Source of the DNA: Corynebacterium durum
Lineage (GTDB): Bacteria > Actinomycetota > Actinomycetes > Mycobacteriales > Mycobacteriaceae
Reading direction: 5' to 3'
NCBI RefSeq assembly: GCF_030408675.1
Contig: NZ_CP047200.1
Span: forward strand, 2,170,001 to 2,234,000
DNA: 64,000 bases
Shown: positions 39,614 through 49,566 of the stretch, one piece after another
How the letters are laid out: each line of letters opens with the position of its first letter
How positions within the stretch are numbered: the first letter of the stretch is position 1
Position numbers and translations under genes: made by a program
Notes under the pieces: generated by a model
Database searches by the model: none
What the model saw: only the letters and a program-made list of their open reading frames with translations
Told to the model about the DNA's origin: nothing

Positions 39614-39681
39614 GCGATGCCCACCTAAAAAGAGATGATGCCGTACCCTGTCCGCCAGATTACCTACATGTGTGCGGTTTT

Positions 39682-40830
39682 CTAGCGCACGGCCTCCAGC
39701 GCGGCCCGAATATCGGCGAGGAGATCATCAACATCCTCAATGCCCACGGAGATGCGCACCAGGTCACGCGGCACCGCCAGTTGCGACCCCTCCACCGACT
39801 GGTGAGTCATCGATGCCGGGTGTTCCAGCAGCGATTCCACCCCACCCAGCGACTCCGCAAGATAAATCAGCGTGGTGTTCAGGCAAAACGCCCGGGCCGC
39901 GTCCTCGTCATGGAACCGCACCGACACCATGCCGCCGAACCCCCGCATCTGACGGGCCGCCACCTCGTGGCCTGGATGACCAGCAAGCCCCGGGTACAGC
40001 ACGGAAGCAACCTTCGGGTGAGAGTCCAACAACTCAGCCACAGCCTGCGCGTTTGCGCAGTGCCTATCCATGCGCAGATTCAGGGTTTTCAATCCGCGGA
40101 TCGTCAGAAAGGCGTCAAACGGGCTGGGGATCGCGCCTGCGCCGCCTTGCAGAAACTGGATTTTCTCATCCAACTCGGCGTCGTTACACACCACCACGCC
40201 CCCGACAACATCCGAATGCCCGCCCAGGTACTTAGTCGTGGAATGCACCACCACGTCCGCACCCAGCGCCAGCGGCTGCTGCAGATACGGGGTGGCGAAG
40301 GTGTTATCCACCGCCACCAGCGTGCCGTTCGAGTGAGCCACCTCGGCCAACGCCGCAATATCCGACACGTTCAGCAGGGGGTTCGTGGGGGTCTCCACCC
40401 AGATGAGCTTGGTGTTAGACTGCAACGCCCCGGCGATCGCCTGCGCATCGGCGGTATCCACCACCGAATACTCCACACCCCACTGGCCAAACACCGTATC
40501 GATCAGTCGGAACGTGCCGCCGTAGGCATCATTGCCCACGATCATATGGTCCCCTGGTTGCAGCACCGCGCGCAGCACCACATCCGTCGCCGCCATCCCC
40601 GACGAAAACGCCCGACCGTACTCGCCGCCCTCCAGGGTGGCCACCGCCTCCTCCAGCACGGCGATCGTCGGATTGCCGCAGCGCGTGTACTCGAAACCAC
40701 CGCGCAGCTCGTTCAATCCGTCCTGCACAAAGGTGGTGGAGGCGTAAATCGGCGGATTCACGGCCCCCACATTCGGGTCAGGCGCGTAGCCCGCATGGAC
40801 GGCGTTCGTGGCAAAACCTCGCTGGGACAC
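39682..40830 (-). CDS. metB: Cystathionine gamma-synthase
   Basis: Forms cystathionine from O-acetylhomoserine and cysteine in methionine synthesis, with pyridoxal phosphate. 382 residues from GTG 40830, chosen because GGAGG lies 4 bases upstream and the result (MSQRGFATNAVHAGYAPD) fits the family; a TTG at 40845 would add five residues. The PLP lysine is in HSTTKYLGGHSDVVGG and the substrate region is STTFVQDGLNELRGGFEYTRCGNPT. Distinguishing CGS from cystathionine gamma-lyase by sequence is not fully safe. Third in a probable operon with the two genes upstream. Confidence 0.88.
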   Translation of the reverse strand: MSQRGFATNAVHAGYAPDPNVGAVNPPIYASTTFVQDGLNELRGGFEYTRCGNPTIAVLEEAVATLEGGEYGRAFSSGMAATDVVLRAVLQPGDHMIVGNDAYGGTFRLIDTVFGQWGVEYSVVDTADAQAIAGALQSNTKLIWVETPTNPLLNVSDIAALAEVAHSNGTLVAVDNTFATPYLQQPLALGADVVVHSTTKYLGGHSDVVGGVVVCNDAELDEKIQFLQGGAGAIPSPFDAFLTIRGLKTLNLRMDRHCANAQAVAELLDSHPKVASVLYPGLAGHPGHEVAARQMRGFGGMVSVRFHDEDAARAFCLNTTLIYLAESLGGVESLLEHPASMTHQSVEGSQLAVPRDLVRISVGIEDVDDLLADIRAALEAVR

Positions 40831-40873
40831 TCTTCCTCCAAACAACGGTACGGACAGTACAGTAAACCACAGT

Positions 40874-41530
40874 CTAGACTAAGCGGTCTACGAGCGAAAA
40901 ACCGCCAGCTGAGAAGTAAACGGAACCAAACGGGGCGTCGATACGCAACCAGCGCCCCACCGACGACACCCGCAACTGCCTGGGAATCTCCTCCGGTGCC
41001 GACCCACCCGGAATCAACTGCAGGGCAGTGCACGCAAACACCGCGCGCATTGGCACCTCAACGCTCGTGTCACCGCTTGACGACGTCGCGGTAATCACCG
41101 TCTGATCCATCAACGACGCCGGCGGGCCCATCGGACCCGAAAACTGCCTGGCTAAGGCGCGGCCCTGATCCGCAAGATCACGGACAACCCCCACCGGAAG
41201 CTCATCAACCAACACAAACCCCGACGCCGGCGGAAGCGCGCCGGGAAACATGGCGTCGCGAGCCGGACCTAAAGAAGCGTTTTCCGGGGAGCTATCCAGC
41301 GCCTCCAGCACCGCCGACACCCCAGCCGCAGCGCCATCCCGTGAGACCTCCCCGACCACGCGGCGGCTCGCCAGGACGCGGAACGGAGTGGTGACAAAAC
41401 AATCAACCTGCTCCCCCAGCTGACGGAAACGCACCGTCGCCTGCTCATCCAACCCACGAGCACGCAACAACAACGCCCGCAAGCCCGACTCGCCCGACGT
41501 AATGGTCAAATGATCCTGGGTTGCGGACAT
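40874..41530 (-). CDS. Conserved protein of unknown function
   Basis: 218 residues, no signal peptide or membrane helix. It has a mixed alpha/beta character with ALLLRARGLDEQATVRFRQLG near the N-terminus and SGFVLVDELPVGVVRDLADQGRALARQF in the middle. I do not recognise a domain. It begins 2 bases after the thioesterase stop and ends 43 bases before metB, so the three genes are probably one transcript; a gene of this kind beside an acyl-CoA thioesterase is, as I recall, conserved in corynebacteria. Confidence 0.75.
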   Translation of the reverse strand: MSATQDHLTITSGESGLRALLLRARGLDEQATVRFRQLGEQVDCFVTTPFRVLASRRVVGEVSRDGAAAGVSAVLEALDSSPENASLGPARDAMFPGALPPASGFVLVDELPVGVVRDLADQGRALARQFSGPMGPPASLMDQTVITATSSSGDTSVEVPMRAVFACTALQLIPGGSAPEEIPRQLRVSSVGRWLRIDAPFGSVYFSAGGFSLVDRLV

Positions 41531-41532
41531 GG

Positions 41533-42000
41533 CTAGCCCTGGCCCTCTTCACTGCCTTCTGAGCTCTTGCCGCGGGCGAGCACCTTCATCTCATGCGCCT
41601 CAATCGCGCGCGGCGATGCCGTCTTCAAATCCACCGCAATCTGCACGCACTCCACCACACACGCAGCCTCGCCCTTCTCATTCTTAATAGTCTGGCGGGT
41701 GGTAAACGACGTGGTTTTCACCTGCACAACCTCGGTTTCCACCTGAACCTCAGTCGCCGTGGGCAAAATCGGAAGACGATAATCAGCAGTAATATGCCGC
41801 ACAAAAACAGATGGCACATCCATGCCCTTCTGTACAAACTCCTGATGCGCCCAATCCAAACGCGCCTCCTGCGCCACCTCCACATACGCGGAATTAGTTA
41901 GATGGCCAAAACGATCAAAATCCGACCACCTCACCGGAATCCGACACACATGCACCACAGCGCCCTCAGTCACGTCATGCTGATTACCACGTTCGCCCAT
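41533..42000 (-). CDS. Acyl-CoA thioesterase, hotdog fold
   Basis: 155 residues. The 4HBT-type motif VRWSDFDRFGHLTNSAYVEVAQEARLDW (about 24-51) contains the Asp expected as catalytic residue (SDFDRFGH). Beta strands ADYRLPILPTATEVQVETEVVQV and TRQTIKNEKGEAACVVECVQIAVDL complete the fold. Predicted to hydrolyse acyl-CoA thioesters; substrate chain length unknown. First gene of a likely three-gene operon ending in metB. Confidence 0.88.
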   Translation of the reverse strand: MGERGNQHDVTEGAVVHVCRIPVRWSDFDRFGHLTNSAYVEVAQEARLDWAHQEFVQKGMDVPSVFVRHITADYRLPILPTATEVQVETEVVQVKTTSFTTRQTIKNEKGEAACVVECVQIAVDLKTASPRAIEAHEMKVLARGKSSEGSEEGQG

Positions 42001-42570
42001 ATCCGAGCAGCCTTCCCTTCACCAAAAAACCTGCGCAACAACCGCGCCACAGAACAGCACGGCCCCTACGCAAGAAAACAGTCCCCCCTTTTCTACCACA
42101 AATCGGGCCAGGAACTCAGGCGATAGAAAATATGTTAACGCTAGGGGTATTGGACATATGCGCAGGTTAATCGATGATGAGGTTGGTGGCGGGTTGGGTG
42201 TGGGGTCGGTGGTGCTAGGGCGGGGTTGATGCGAAGTGTGTATACGCTCCGGTTGAAAATGGGACGTTTTCAGACTTGACGGTATACATACTGTGCAGGG
42301 GTGGCGGTTTGGCAGAGCGCGGCAGCTGTGCGGCTGGTGAGCAGGAAAACCTTGAACACTGTTAGTGCAAACGCTTGCATAGAAAAAGGTCTATCGCTGG
42401 GTACGGAAACAGGGTGTTTTCGGACCTGGCAGTGGACCTATATGACAAGCACGTATGGCAAGCACGTCAAATGTGCTTATCTCCAAGCCGAAAAACACCC
42501 CATTTTCGTGCTTGAGCATAAGCACATGTGACGTGCCGGTACATAAACCCCGCCCCGGCAAACCTCCGCT
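42001..42570. other. Intergenic region between ettA and the thioesterase gene
   Basis: About 570 bases. The right part is repeat copy C. The left 300 bases hold the upstream region of the thioesterase gene and G/T-rich sequence without a gene. Confidence 0.6.
42300..42531 (+). repeat. Hairpin-rich dispersed repeat, copy C
   Basis: Same orientation as copy A. It shares GCTGTGCGGCTGG, CTTGAACACTGTTAGTGCAAAC, the AGGTCTAT..GTGGACCT block and the terminal palindrome GTGCTTATCTCCAAGC / GCTTGAGCATAAGCAC. The first arm is degenerate (TTTGGCAGAGC) and an internal CAAGCACGTA segment is doubled, so it has drifted. It lies just downstream of ettA. Confidence 0.8.
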
Positions 42571-44241
42571 TTAGCGAGTGAGTTTCCTGTGAGTCACGCG
42601 GGACGGACGGGCAGCCTCGGGGCCAAGGCGGTCGACCTTGTTCTTTTCGTATTCCTCGAAGTTGCCTTCAAACCAGAACCATTGCCCTTCTTCCACGTTG
42701 CCTTCCCACGCGAGGATGTGGGTGCAGGTGCGGTCAAGGAACCAACGGTCGTGGGAGATCACAACGGCGCAGCCGGGGAATTTCTGCAGGGCGTTTTCCA
42801 GGGAGGAAAGGGTTTCCACGTCGAGGTCGTTGGTGGGCTCGTCGAGGAGGATGAGGTTGCCACCTTGTTTGAGGGTGAGCGCGAGGTTGAGGCGGTTGCG
42901 TTCACCACCGGAGAGAACCTTGGCGGGTTTTTGCTGGTCGGCACCTTTGAAGCCGAAGGCGGAGAGGTACGCGCGGGAGGGCATTTCGTTTTGGCCGACC
43001 ACGATGTAGTCCAGACCGTCGGAGACTACTTCCCACACGGTTTTTTCCGGGTCGATGTTTTCGCGGTTCTGGTCCACGTAGGAGAGCTGGACGGTTTGGC
43101 CGACTTTCACATCGCCCTCGTCGGGGTTTTCCAGGCCAACGATGGTTTTGAACAGCGTGGTTTTGCCCACGCCGTTGGGGCCGATCACACCGACAATGCC
43201 GTTGCGGGGCAAGGTGAAGGAAAGGTCCTTGATGAGGACGCGGCCGTCGAAACCCTTGTTCAGGCTGCTGACTTCCACAACCTGGTTGCCCAGGCGCGGC
43301 GGCGTCGGGATTTGGATTTCTTCAAAGTCGAGTTTCTTGTACTGCTCAGCTTCGGCGGCCATTTCTTCGTAGCGCTGCAGACGGGCCTTGTTTTTGGCCT
43401 GGCGGGCCTTCGCGCCGGAGCGGACCCAGGCGAGTTCTTCCTTGAGTCGTTTTTGCAGCTTCTGGTCTTTTTTGCCTGCGATGTCGAGGCGTTCGGCTTT
43501 CTTCTCCAGGTAGGTGGAGTAGTTGCCTTCGTAGGGGTAGAGCTTGCCGCGGTCGACTTCGCAAATCCATTGCGCGACGTGGTCGAGGAAGTAGCGGTCG
43601 TGGGTGACGGCCAGGACGGCACCGGGGTATTTGGCCAGGTGCTGCTCCAACCACAGGACGGATTCGGCGTCGAGGTGGTTGGTGGGCTCGTCTAGAAGCA
43701 GCAGGTCAGGCTCCGAAAGCAGCAGCTTAGCCAGCGCGACGCGGCGCCGCTCACCACCGGAAAGGTGGGTGACGGGCTCATCGCCGGGCGGGCAGCGCAG
43801 AGCCTCCAGCGCCTGCTCGATCTTGGAGTCAATCTCCCAGGCATCGGCGGCGTCGAGATCTTCCTGCAACTTGCCCATTTCTTCCATGAGCTCGTCGGTG
43901 TAGTTGGTGGCCATTTCTTCGGCGATCTCGTCGAAACGCTTCTTCTTGGCAAAAATCTCGCCAAGGCCCTCTTCCACGTTGCCGCGGACTGTTTTTTCCT
44001 CGTTCAGCGGCGGCTCCTGCAGCAGAATACCCACGGTGGCACCCGGGTCGAGGAATGCCTCACCGTTGGAGGGCTGGTCCAAACCAGCCATAATTTTAAG
44101 GATGGAGGATTTACCGGCACCATTCGGGCCAACAACACCAATCTTTGCGCCCGGAAAGAAGGCCATGGTGACATCGTCCAAAATGACCTTGTCACCGTGT
44201 GCTTTGCGCACGTTTTTCATCGTGTAGATGAACTCACCCAC
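42571..44241 (-). CDS. ettA: Energy-dependent translational throttle protein EttA (ABC-F)
   Basis: Ribosome-bound ATPase that gates the first elongation steps according to energy state. 556 residues from GTG 44241 with AAGGGG 6 bases upstream; a longer frame to 44319 is rejected because MGEFIYTMKNVRKAHGD is the family N-terminus. Two ABC domains: Walker A GPNGAGKSS and GPNGVGKTT, signatures LSGGERRRVALAKLL and LSGGERNRLNLALTL, with the charged linker and arm between. No membrane helices. Confidence 0.95.
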   Translation of the reverse strand: MGEFIYTMKNVRKAHGDKVILDDVTMAFFPGAKIGVVGPNGAGKSSILKIMAGLDQPSNGEAFLDPGATVGILLQEPPLNEEKTVRGNVEEGLGEIFAKKKRFDEIAEEMATNYTDELMEEMGKLQEDLDAADAWEIDSKIEQALEALRCPPGDEPVTHLSGGERRRVALAKLLLSEPDLLLLDEPTNHLDAESVLWLEQHLAKYPGAVLAVTHDRYFLDHVAQWICEVDRGKLYPYEGNYSTYLEKKAERLDIAGKKDQKLQKRLKEELAWVRSGAKARQAKNKARLQRYEEMAAEAEQYKKLDFEEIQIPTPPRLGNQVVEVSSLNKGFDGRVLIKDLSFTLPRNGIVGVIGPNGVGKTTLFKTIVGLENPDEGDVKVGQTVQLSYVDQNRENIDPEKTVWEVVSDGLDYIVVGQNEMPSRAYLSAFGFKGADQQKPAKVLSGGERNRLNLALTLKQGGNLILLDEPTNDLDVETLSSLENALQKFPGCAVVISHDRWFLDRTCTHILAWEGNVEEGQWFWFEGNFEEYEKNKVDRLGPEAARPSRVTHRKLTR

Positions 44242-44348
44242 GACAACCCCTTTTATTGTTGCAACTTTTAACCTCCACAAAGGGTACATGAAGTGGGTTC
44301 GGGAGGCGTCATCAGCCACTCCCCCAGGTGCGCGTATCGACGCCTCCG

Positions 44349-44861
44349 CTAAAACGGCGCTTCCTCAACCTCCCCCGCCGCCCCTACCGCCGCGAGTTCT
44401 TTATCGACATCCTCCGGCTTATAAGAGGAGGAATCCACCCATTGGCTCGCATCCGTCGAGGCGTCGGGCATCTCCGCTGTGGCATCGGCCTGCACCACGG
44501 CGTGCTGCGGAACCACAGTGTTGGTGAGGTAGCGGTTCAGGTCGGGGCCGATATGCGATGCCTTGACCACCATGTAGGACTGAAGCTCCCCATCAGCGTC
44601 CCGCCAGGAATGCGTCACCAGCGTGCCCACCACAATCACCGCCATGCCCTTGGTCAGGGAACGACGCGCGTGCTGCGCCAGCGGCCCCCAGCACTCAACA
44701 TTGAGCCATACCTGGTCGACGGAATACCACACGTTGTCCTCGCCACGCCGCTGACGGCTGGCGCCCAACCGGAATTTACACACCCCCTGGTTTTCCCCCG
44801 TCTGGCGGTAATGCGGATCGGCGACAAGATTGCCGGTCACAGTGTAGGAATGCTGAGCCAT
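44349..44861 (-). CDS. ssb: Single-stranded DNA-binding protein
   Basis: 170 residues from ATG 44861 with GGAGGGG 5 bases upstream. OB fold: YTVTGNLVADPHYRQT...VCKFRLGASRQRR, VDQVWLNVECWGPLAQHARRSLTKGMAVIVVGTLVTHSW. The C-terminal tail ends VEEAPF, so the acidic Asp-Asp-Ile-Pro-Phe tip of main SSB is altered. Its place away from rpsF/rplI suggests the second, accessory SSB of Actinobacteria. Upstream of ettA on the same strand, 107 bases apart. Confidence 0.88.
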   Translation of the reverse strand: MAQHSYTVTGNLVADPHYRQTGENQGVCKFRLGASRQRRGEDNVWYSVDQVWLNVECWGPLAQHARRSLTKGMAVIVVGTLVTHSWRDADGELQSYMVVKASHIGPDLNRYLTNTVVPQHAVVQADATAEMPDASTDASQWVDSSSYKPEDVDKELAAVGAAGEVEEAPF

Positions 44862-45093
44862 GATGCCCCTCCTCATTGTCGGCGCCGAGTGCGCCGTCGA
44901 ACACGAACGTAGTATCAGCCCCGGCGGGAATGGTCCCCTCGAACCCCCGTCTCCCCGATCCCCCGGTGTCATTCCCTGGGGCCGTGATCCCTACTCTGCC
45001 ACCTGATCCAGGGGTTGCGCATCTGCCGTCAGAGCCTGCCTGTGGATAAACCGAGTTATCCACAGACGGCCAGGTGAGGCGTTGCGCAGCAGG

Positions 45094-47316
45094 CTAGGTG
45101 GAGCTATCATTTCTGCCCCTCATATCCTGCGCATAGTACTCCTCGAAGGGGTTCTCACCAGCGTTGATCTGCGCCAACATGGCGTTGTAGGCGGCCATGT
45201 CCTCGTCGTCGGTTTCGTCGGCATGTTTGTCGTAGGTGCGCATCTGGCGGTGATCGTCCCGGTACCACGCCAGCACCACGGCCCCCACCACAATCATCAG
45301 TGGGAACTGGCCTGCGGCCCAGGCGATGCCGCCGCCCACGTTCTGGTCCCGCAGCAAATCCACGTGCCACGGCAGTCCCAGTGTGGAGTAGAAATCGTAG
45401 GCCAGGATGACTTGCATCTGCATCAGCGCCACCCCGAACCACATGTGGAACGGCAGCGACCCGAACAGCCACGCGCCCTTGCCCATGGGGTTGCGCTCCA
45501 CCGGGACGGGATCCACCCCAATGACCTCCCAGTAGTACATGAAACCGGACCACAGAAACATGATGTTCATGGTGAGGTGACCGGCATGCTCGGACACCGC
45601 GACGTCGTAAAGCGGGGTGAGGTACAGGATGTAAAACACCACCAGGAACTGGATGGTGTTCACCGCGGGGTGGGTGATAAACCGCACCACCGAGTTGTTG
45701 ATGGCCACCTCAAGCCACTCGCGCGGCCCCGGCTGGCCCGGCTGACCTGGGTTGATCGCGGCGAGCCACAGGGTGAACGGACCGCCCAGCACCCAGAACA
45801 CCGGGACGCCCATGGAGAGAATCATGTGGCCAACCATGTGCATGGAAAACGTGGCGGGCATGTTCATACCGATGCCGGAACACATGGTGACCAGCAACAT
45901 CACGCAACCTGACATGAACCAGGCGGTGCGGTACCACGGCCAGGGTTCGCCACGCAGGCGCAGGCGGCGCACACCCCACATGTAGGCGACGGCGAGGAGG
46001 ATGGCGAGGGTGCCGAAAATGATGTCGAAACGCCACATCGTCCACACATTCCAGATGGTGGGTTCCACAAACAACTTGTAGCCCAGCTGAATATCCATCG
46101 TGTTCAAATCCGGTTCGCGCGGCGGGGGCGGCGGAGTGCGGCCCAGCGACACCGCCACACCCGTGATCGCCGCCATCACCAGTACTTCCACAATCGCCAC
46201 CCGCTGGAACAGGCGTGGCTGTTTCTCCAACTTCGGGATCGTGGCCTGGCGGTGCAGCCAGCCCATCATGATGAGCACCACCACACCAACGGTTTTGGTG
46301 AGAATCAACGTGCCATAACTTGTGGTAAACCAATCCGACCAGTGGATACGAATCGCGGCGTTGATCAGGCCCGACAGCGTCATCACCAGCGCCGACGCCA
46401 ACGCCACCGCCGAATAACGACGCACCGCCACCACCATGCCCGGCCCCCGCCGCCGACCATGCGCGATCAGCGCCATCAAACCCCCAACCCACAACACCAT
46501 GAACACCGCATGCCACAGGTAAGAATTCGTGCCGTAATCATGATCGCCGCCGCTCGCCGAATGGCCCTCCAAGCCCAACGGCACAATCATCAGCACCGCC
46601 CCGCACAACCACACCGGTTGCATGATCCACCTGTGCGTAGTCAGCGCCGCAACGCCCGTGACCAGCGCAAACACCGCCGACCACTGCCACGCCAACGATG
46701 TAGACACCTGGTTTATTGCGGTTGACCAATTCTGTGGCTGCATCGCGTCCGCCAACGGCTGGCCTGACACATCCGACAAATACATCGGCACCATCAACAA
46801 GGCGATGAGACCAAAACACAACGCCGCAACCGCACCCGTTTTCGACGCCACCGTGCCGTCCGCGCTCAGTATGGCGAAGCGGAGGGTGGGGTGGGTGTTG
46901 TGGGTGTTGTGGCTGTTGTGGCTGTTGTGGCTGTTGTGGGGTGTGGTGGGTGTTCGAGGTGTGGTGGCGCGGGGTGCGGTGGGTGTTCGGAGCTCCCGGG
47001 GCGAGCACAGGAAGCCCGCGAACAAAAACGACCCCACCGACAACGCCGCCAACATCCACGCCGCCGCCCGGAAAAACGGCAAACCCGCCGTGGTCAACGG
47101 ACCCGGATCAGGAATACCCAACGCCGCCAACGACTCCCCCAAGAAACCCGCCGACACCACCGCACCCACAACACCCGCTGTGACACAAAACAACACAAAC
47201 AACGGCCAGGTCACGCGGGCACTGCTTGACGACGCCGCGGCGCGCTCAGTGTCTGTTGGGGTGGAGGTGGCACCGATTGAGTTTGACGTGGGGGTGACCG
47301 AAGAAGATGACGTCAT
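45094..47316 (-). CDS. CopD-CtaG fusion membrane protein (copper / cytochrome oxidase assembly)
   Basis: 740 residues with about 14 predicted membrane helices. The first half holds a CopD-like copper-resistance domain (about 230-400: WHAVFMVLWVGGLMALIAHG, ALVMTLSGLINAAIRIHW). The second half is a CtaG/Caa3 domain (about 435-690: RFDIIFGTLAILLAVAYMWGVRRL, FSMHMVGHMILSMGVPVFWVLGGP) that in other bacteria helps copper insertion into cytochrome oxidase. A His-Asn-Ser/Thr tract lies in a loop near residue 135. The N-terminal 35 residues are Ser/Thr-rich. Monocistronic. Confidence 0.88.
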   Translation of the reverse strand: MTSSSSVTPTSNSIGATSTPTDTERAAASSSSARVTWPLFVLFCVTAGVVGAVVSAGFLGESLAALGIPDPGPLTTAGLPFFRAAAWMLAALSVGSFLFAGFLCSPRELRTPTAPRATTPRTPTTPHNSHNSHNSHNTHNTHPTLRFAILSADGTVASKTGAVAALCFGLIALLMVPMYLSDVSGQPLADAMQPQNWSTAINQVSTSLAWQWSAVFALVTGVAALTTHRWIMQPVWLCGAVLMIVPLGLEGHSASGGDHDYGTNSYLWHAVFMVLWVGGLMALIAHGRRRGPGMVVAVRRYSAVALASALVMTLSGLINAAIRIHWSDWFTTSYGTLILTKTVGVVVLIMMGWLHRQATIPKLEKQPRLFQRVAIVEVLVMAAITGVAVSLGRTPPPPPREPDLNTMDIQLGYKLFVEPTIWNVWTMWRFDIIFGTLAILLAVAYMWGVRRLRLRGEPWPWYRTAWFMSGCVMLLVTMCSGIGMNMPATFSMHMVGHMILSMGVPVFWVLGGPFTLWLAAINPGQPGQPGPREWLEVAINNSVVRFITHPAVNTIQFLVVFYILYLTPLYDVAVSEHAGHLTMNIMFLWSGFMYYWEVIGVDPVPVERNPMGKGAWLFGSLPFHMWFGVALMQMQVILAYDFYSTLGLPWHVDLLRDQNVGGGIAWAAGQFPLMIVVGAVVLAWYRDDHRQMRTYDKHADETDDEDMAAYNAMLAQINAGENPFEEYYAQDMRGRNDSST
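46893..46940. repeat. In-frame 9-bp tandem repeat within the CopD-CtaG gene
   Basis: Five 9-base units (GGGTGTTGT twice, GGCTGTTGT three times on the plus strand) encode (His-Asn-Ser)x3 (His-Asn-Thr)x2. Because the unit is a multiple of three, changes in number alter length but not frame. Confidence 0.85.
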
Positions 47317-47462
47317 GCACTAAACACTAATAGGTGGGGCAGACACGAAGGTGTACAGGCGGGGGTGGGTGGACGGTCTGGTGTGGGTTGTGTGGTGTGG
47401 GGTCATGTGGTGTGGGCGCGGACAGATGCGGTAAAGTTCCCTGATGGAAGAAATCCTTCCAT

Positions 47463-47536
47463 GCCTCCGTAGCTCAGTGGATTAGAGCATCCGGCTTCTA
47501 CCCGGCTGGTCGCGGGTTCGAATCCTGCCGGGGGCG
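47463..47536 (+). tRNA. tRNA-Arg (anticodon TCT)
   Basis: Acceptor GCCTCCG pairs with CGGGGGC, discriminator G. Anticodon loop CTTCTAC carries TCT, and the T arm CGGGTTCGAATCCTG is standard. CCA is not encoded. Confidence 0.95.
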
Positions 47537-48371
47537 CTTTTTGTTTGTGTGGGTGGGGTGCTGGGGTGGATTTTTGAGTGCCGGAGTTCCAGATGAGTAC
47601 AACGACGGAGCCGCTCTAGAATCCGAAATGAGATAGGTCAACTGCGAGGGAAACCGTCAAAAGATACAACATCTCAGCAGATGTTCCACCAGAAGCCTTT
47701 CTAACTATTCTTCGAGAATTGAATATATTCACGCTTGATGTCATAAGTAAATCTGCCATAGCTGCCACTAGTTATGAAAGACAAAAGGCGACGATCACAA
47801 CAAGAAAGAAGCATTTTAGAAGCACGCGAGCATGAAGGTAATAAAAACTGCAATGCAAAACCTTTGACACACTAGAAGAAAATTAGAAATACACGTTAAC
47901 TTGCAATCCTAGTGCATTTGACAATTCTGGGCAGGAATATAATTTTCGCCAACACCAAACCACAACGGGCTACGCAGGTGAAACGATTAACAGCCACATA
48001 TTGAGTCACAGTTGCAGCCATCTACGATTTCATCGCCACTAAGGATACGCACCAACTATGCAACTTGAGCATCATTTGCTACACAAATCACATCTACTGT
48101 AGACGCCTTATTATCCGAATAAGACATTTTCAAAATGCAATGTAGACCATATTGACGGTGTCACAACTAGCGCTAGACCAATGCCCAAGATAATTGCTTT
48201 TACGCCTATAGGGCAAACCTTTCCAATTCCTTGCAGTATCGCATGTGCAGAAAAAACAGGGCTGACTTTTAATTTTCTTGATACTGCGACAACTTTATTT
48301 TATTACAAATGAAAGTCTGCTACATAGGCAGCGAAAAAACCAAAACTTAGGATAAATTCGCCCTTCCCCTG
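47537..48371. other. AT-rich gene-free stretch between tRNA-Arg and CRISPR array
   Basis: About 830 bases with much lower G+C than the flanking genes. No intact gene. A start-less open frame at 47632-47835 (plus strand, containing VPPEAFLTILRELNIFTLDV) has protein-like composition and may be a gene remnant. I see no copy of the tRNA 3' end that would mark an attachment site. Confidence 0.5.
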
Positions 48372-49566
48372 CCCTCAATGAAAGTCTTCCGCATAAGCGG
48401 AAGAGACGCCCATGGAAGACGCCATCAACCACATCACCAGCGGGCCTCAATGAAAGTCTTCCGCATAAGCGGAAGAGACGCTTTCGCCACGGTCTTTATC
48501 AGGATCAGACGCCACCGCCTCAATGAAAGTCTTCCGCATAAGCGGAAGAGACAACAGTCCCAGCTGGGGTTACCGACGCCGCCATACTGGCCTCAATGAA
48601 AGTCTTCCGCATAAGCGGAAGAGACACGAAACCTGTCTTGGCGACAACAGCGCCCTTCTTGCCTCAATGAAAGTCTTCCGCATAAGCGGAAGAGACGTGG
48701 GAGCCGCAGGCCCCGGAGAACGATAGAACGCTGCCTCAATGAAAGTCTTCCGCATAAGCGGAAGAGACTCAGCCGCACATCCTGCCGCTCTTCCAATGCG
48801 TCGATGCCTCAATGAAAGTCTTCCGCATAAGCGGAAGAGACGTCTGCGTGCTCGGAGAAGATGGATTCCACAGCGCCGCCTCAATGAAAGTCTTCCGCAT
48901 AAGCGGAAGAGACTGCGTATCTGCTTCATTATTGAGCGGAATATGCGGGCCTCAATGAAAGTCTTCCGCATAAGCGGAAGAGACCGAAAGCCTCATTATC
49001 AAGGCAGGGAGCCTATATCTGCCTCAATGAAAGTCTTCCGCATAAGCGGAAGAGACGCTGCTCCGCGCTAGGTACCAGACACGTGATAGTGCGCCTCAAT
49101 GAAAGTCTTCCGCATAAGCGGAAGAGACTAAGTTTGAGGCCGAGAACCGGCGTATCGAAAAGGAGCCTCAATGAAAGTCTTCCGCATAAGCGGAAGAGAC
49201 CGAAGGTTGGCAAGGATCGTAACGGTCGTGTCCGCTGGGCCTCAATGAAAGTCTTCCGCATAAGCGGAAGAGACTTTCCATGCTAGAATGGCATCGCGGC
49301 AAGTCTCCCAGCCTCAATGAAAGTCTTCCGCATAAGCGGAAGAGACCCAAAGACAATGGTATCTCCGTTGGCGGGTACTCTGTGGCCTCAATGAAAGTCT
49401 TCCGCATAAGCGGAAGAGACCCCTCCCGAAGTCATCAGCAAGCTGCCAAAGACCTATGCCTCAATGAAAGTCTTCCGCATAAGCGGAAGAGACCGTTCTA
49501 TACCGGAAATGCTCCTACGGCTTATCGTTGGCCTCAATGAAAGTCTTCCGCATAAGCGGAAGAGAC
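48372..49566 (-). CRISPR. CRISPR array, 17 repeats and 16 spacers
   Basis: A 36-base repeat recurs at 48372, 48444, 48517, 48590, 48661, 48733, 48806, 48878, 48949, 49021, 49093, 49165, 49239, 49311, 49385, 49458 and 49531. Spacers are 35-38 bases and all differ. Each repeat starts GCCTCAATG and ends GAAGAGAC on the plus strand and contains an 8-bp hairpin TCTTCCGC-ATAA-GCGGAAGA. The copies are identical except the leftmost, whose first base is C. Read on the minus strand the repeat ends ATTGAGGC, like the 5' handle of type I crRNAs, so transcription is probably leftward, in line with the cas operon. Confidence 0.99.

Noticed and set aside
47774..47875. Short frame MKDKRRRSQQERSILEAREH in the gap before the array
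   Set aside because: Only 33 codons, no ribosome binding site, lies in another phase of a better but start-less frame; no support.
48378..49540. Open frames across the CRISPR array on both strands (repeating MKVFRISGRD or RLCGRLSLR)
   Set aside because: Produced by the repeat itself; not genes.
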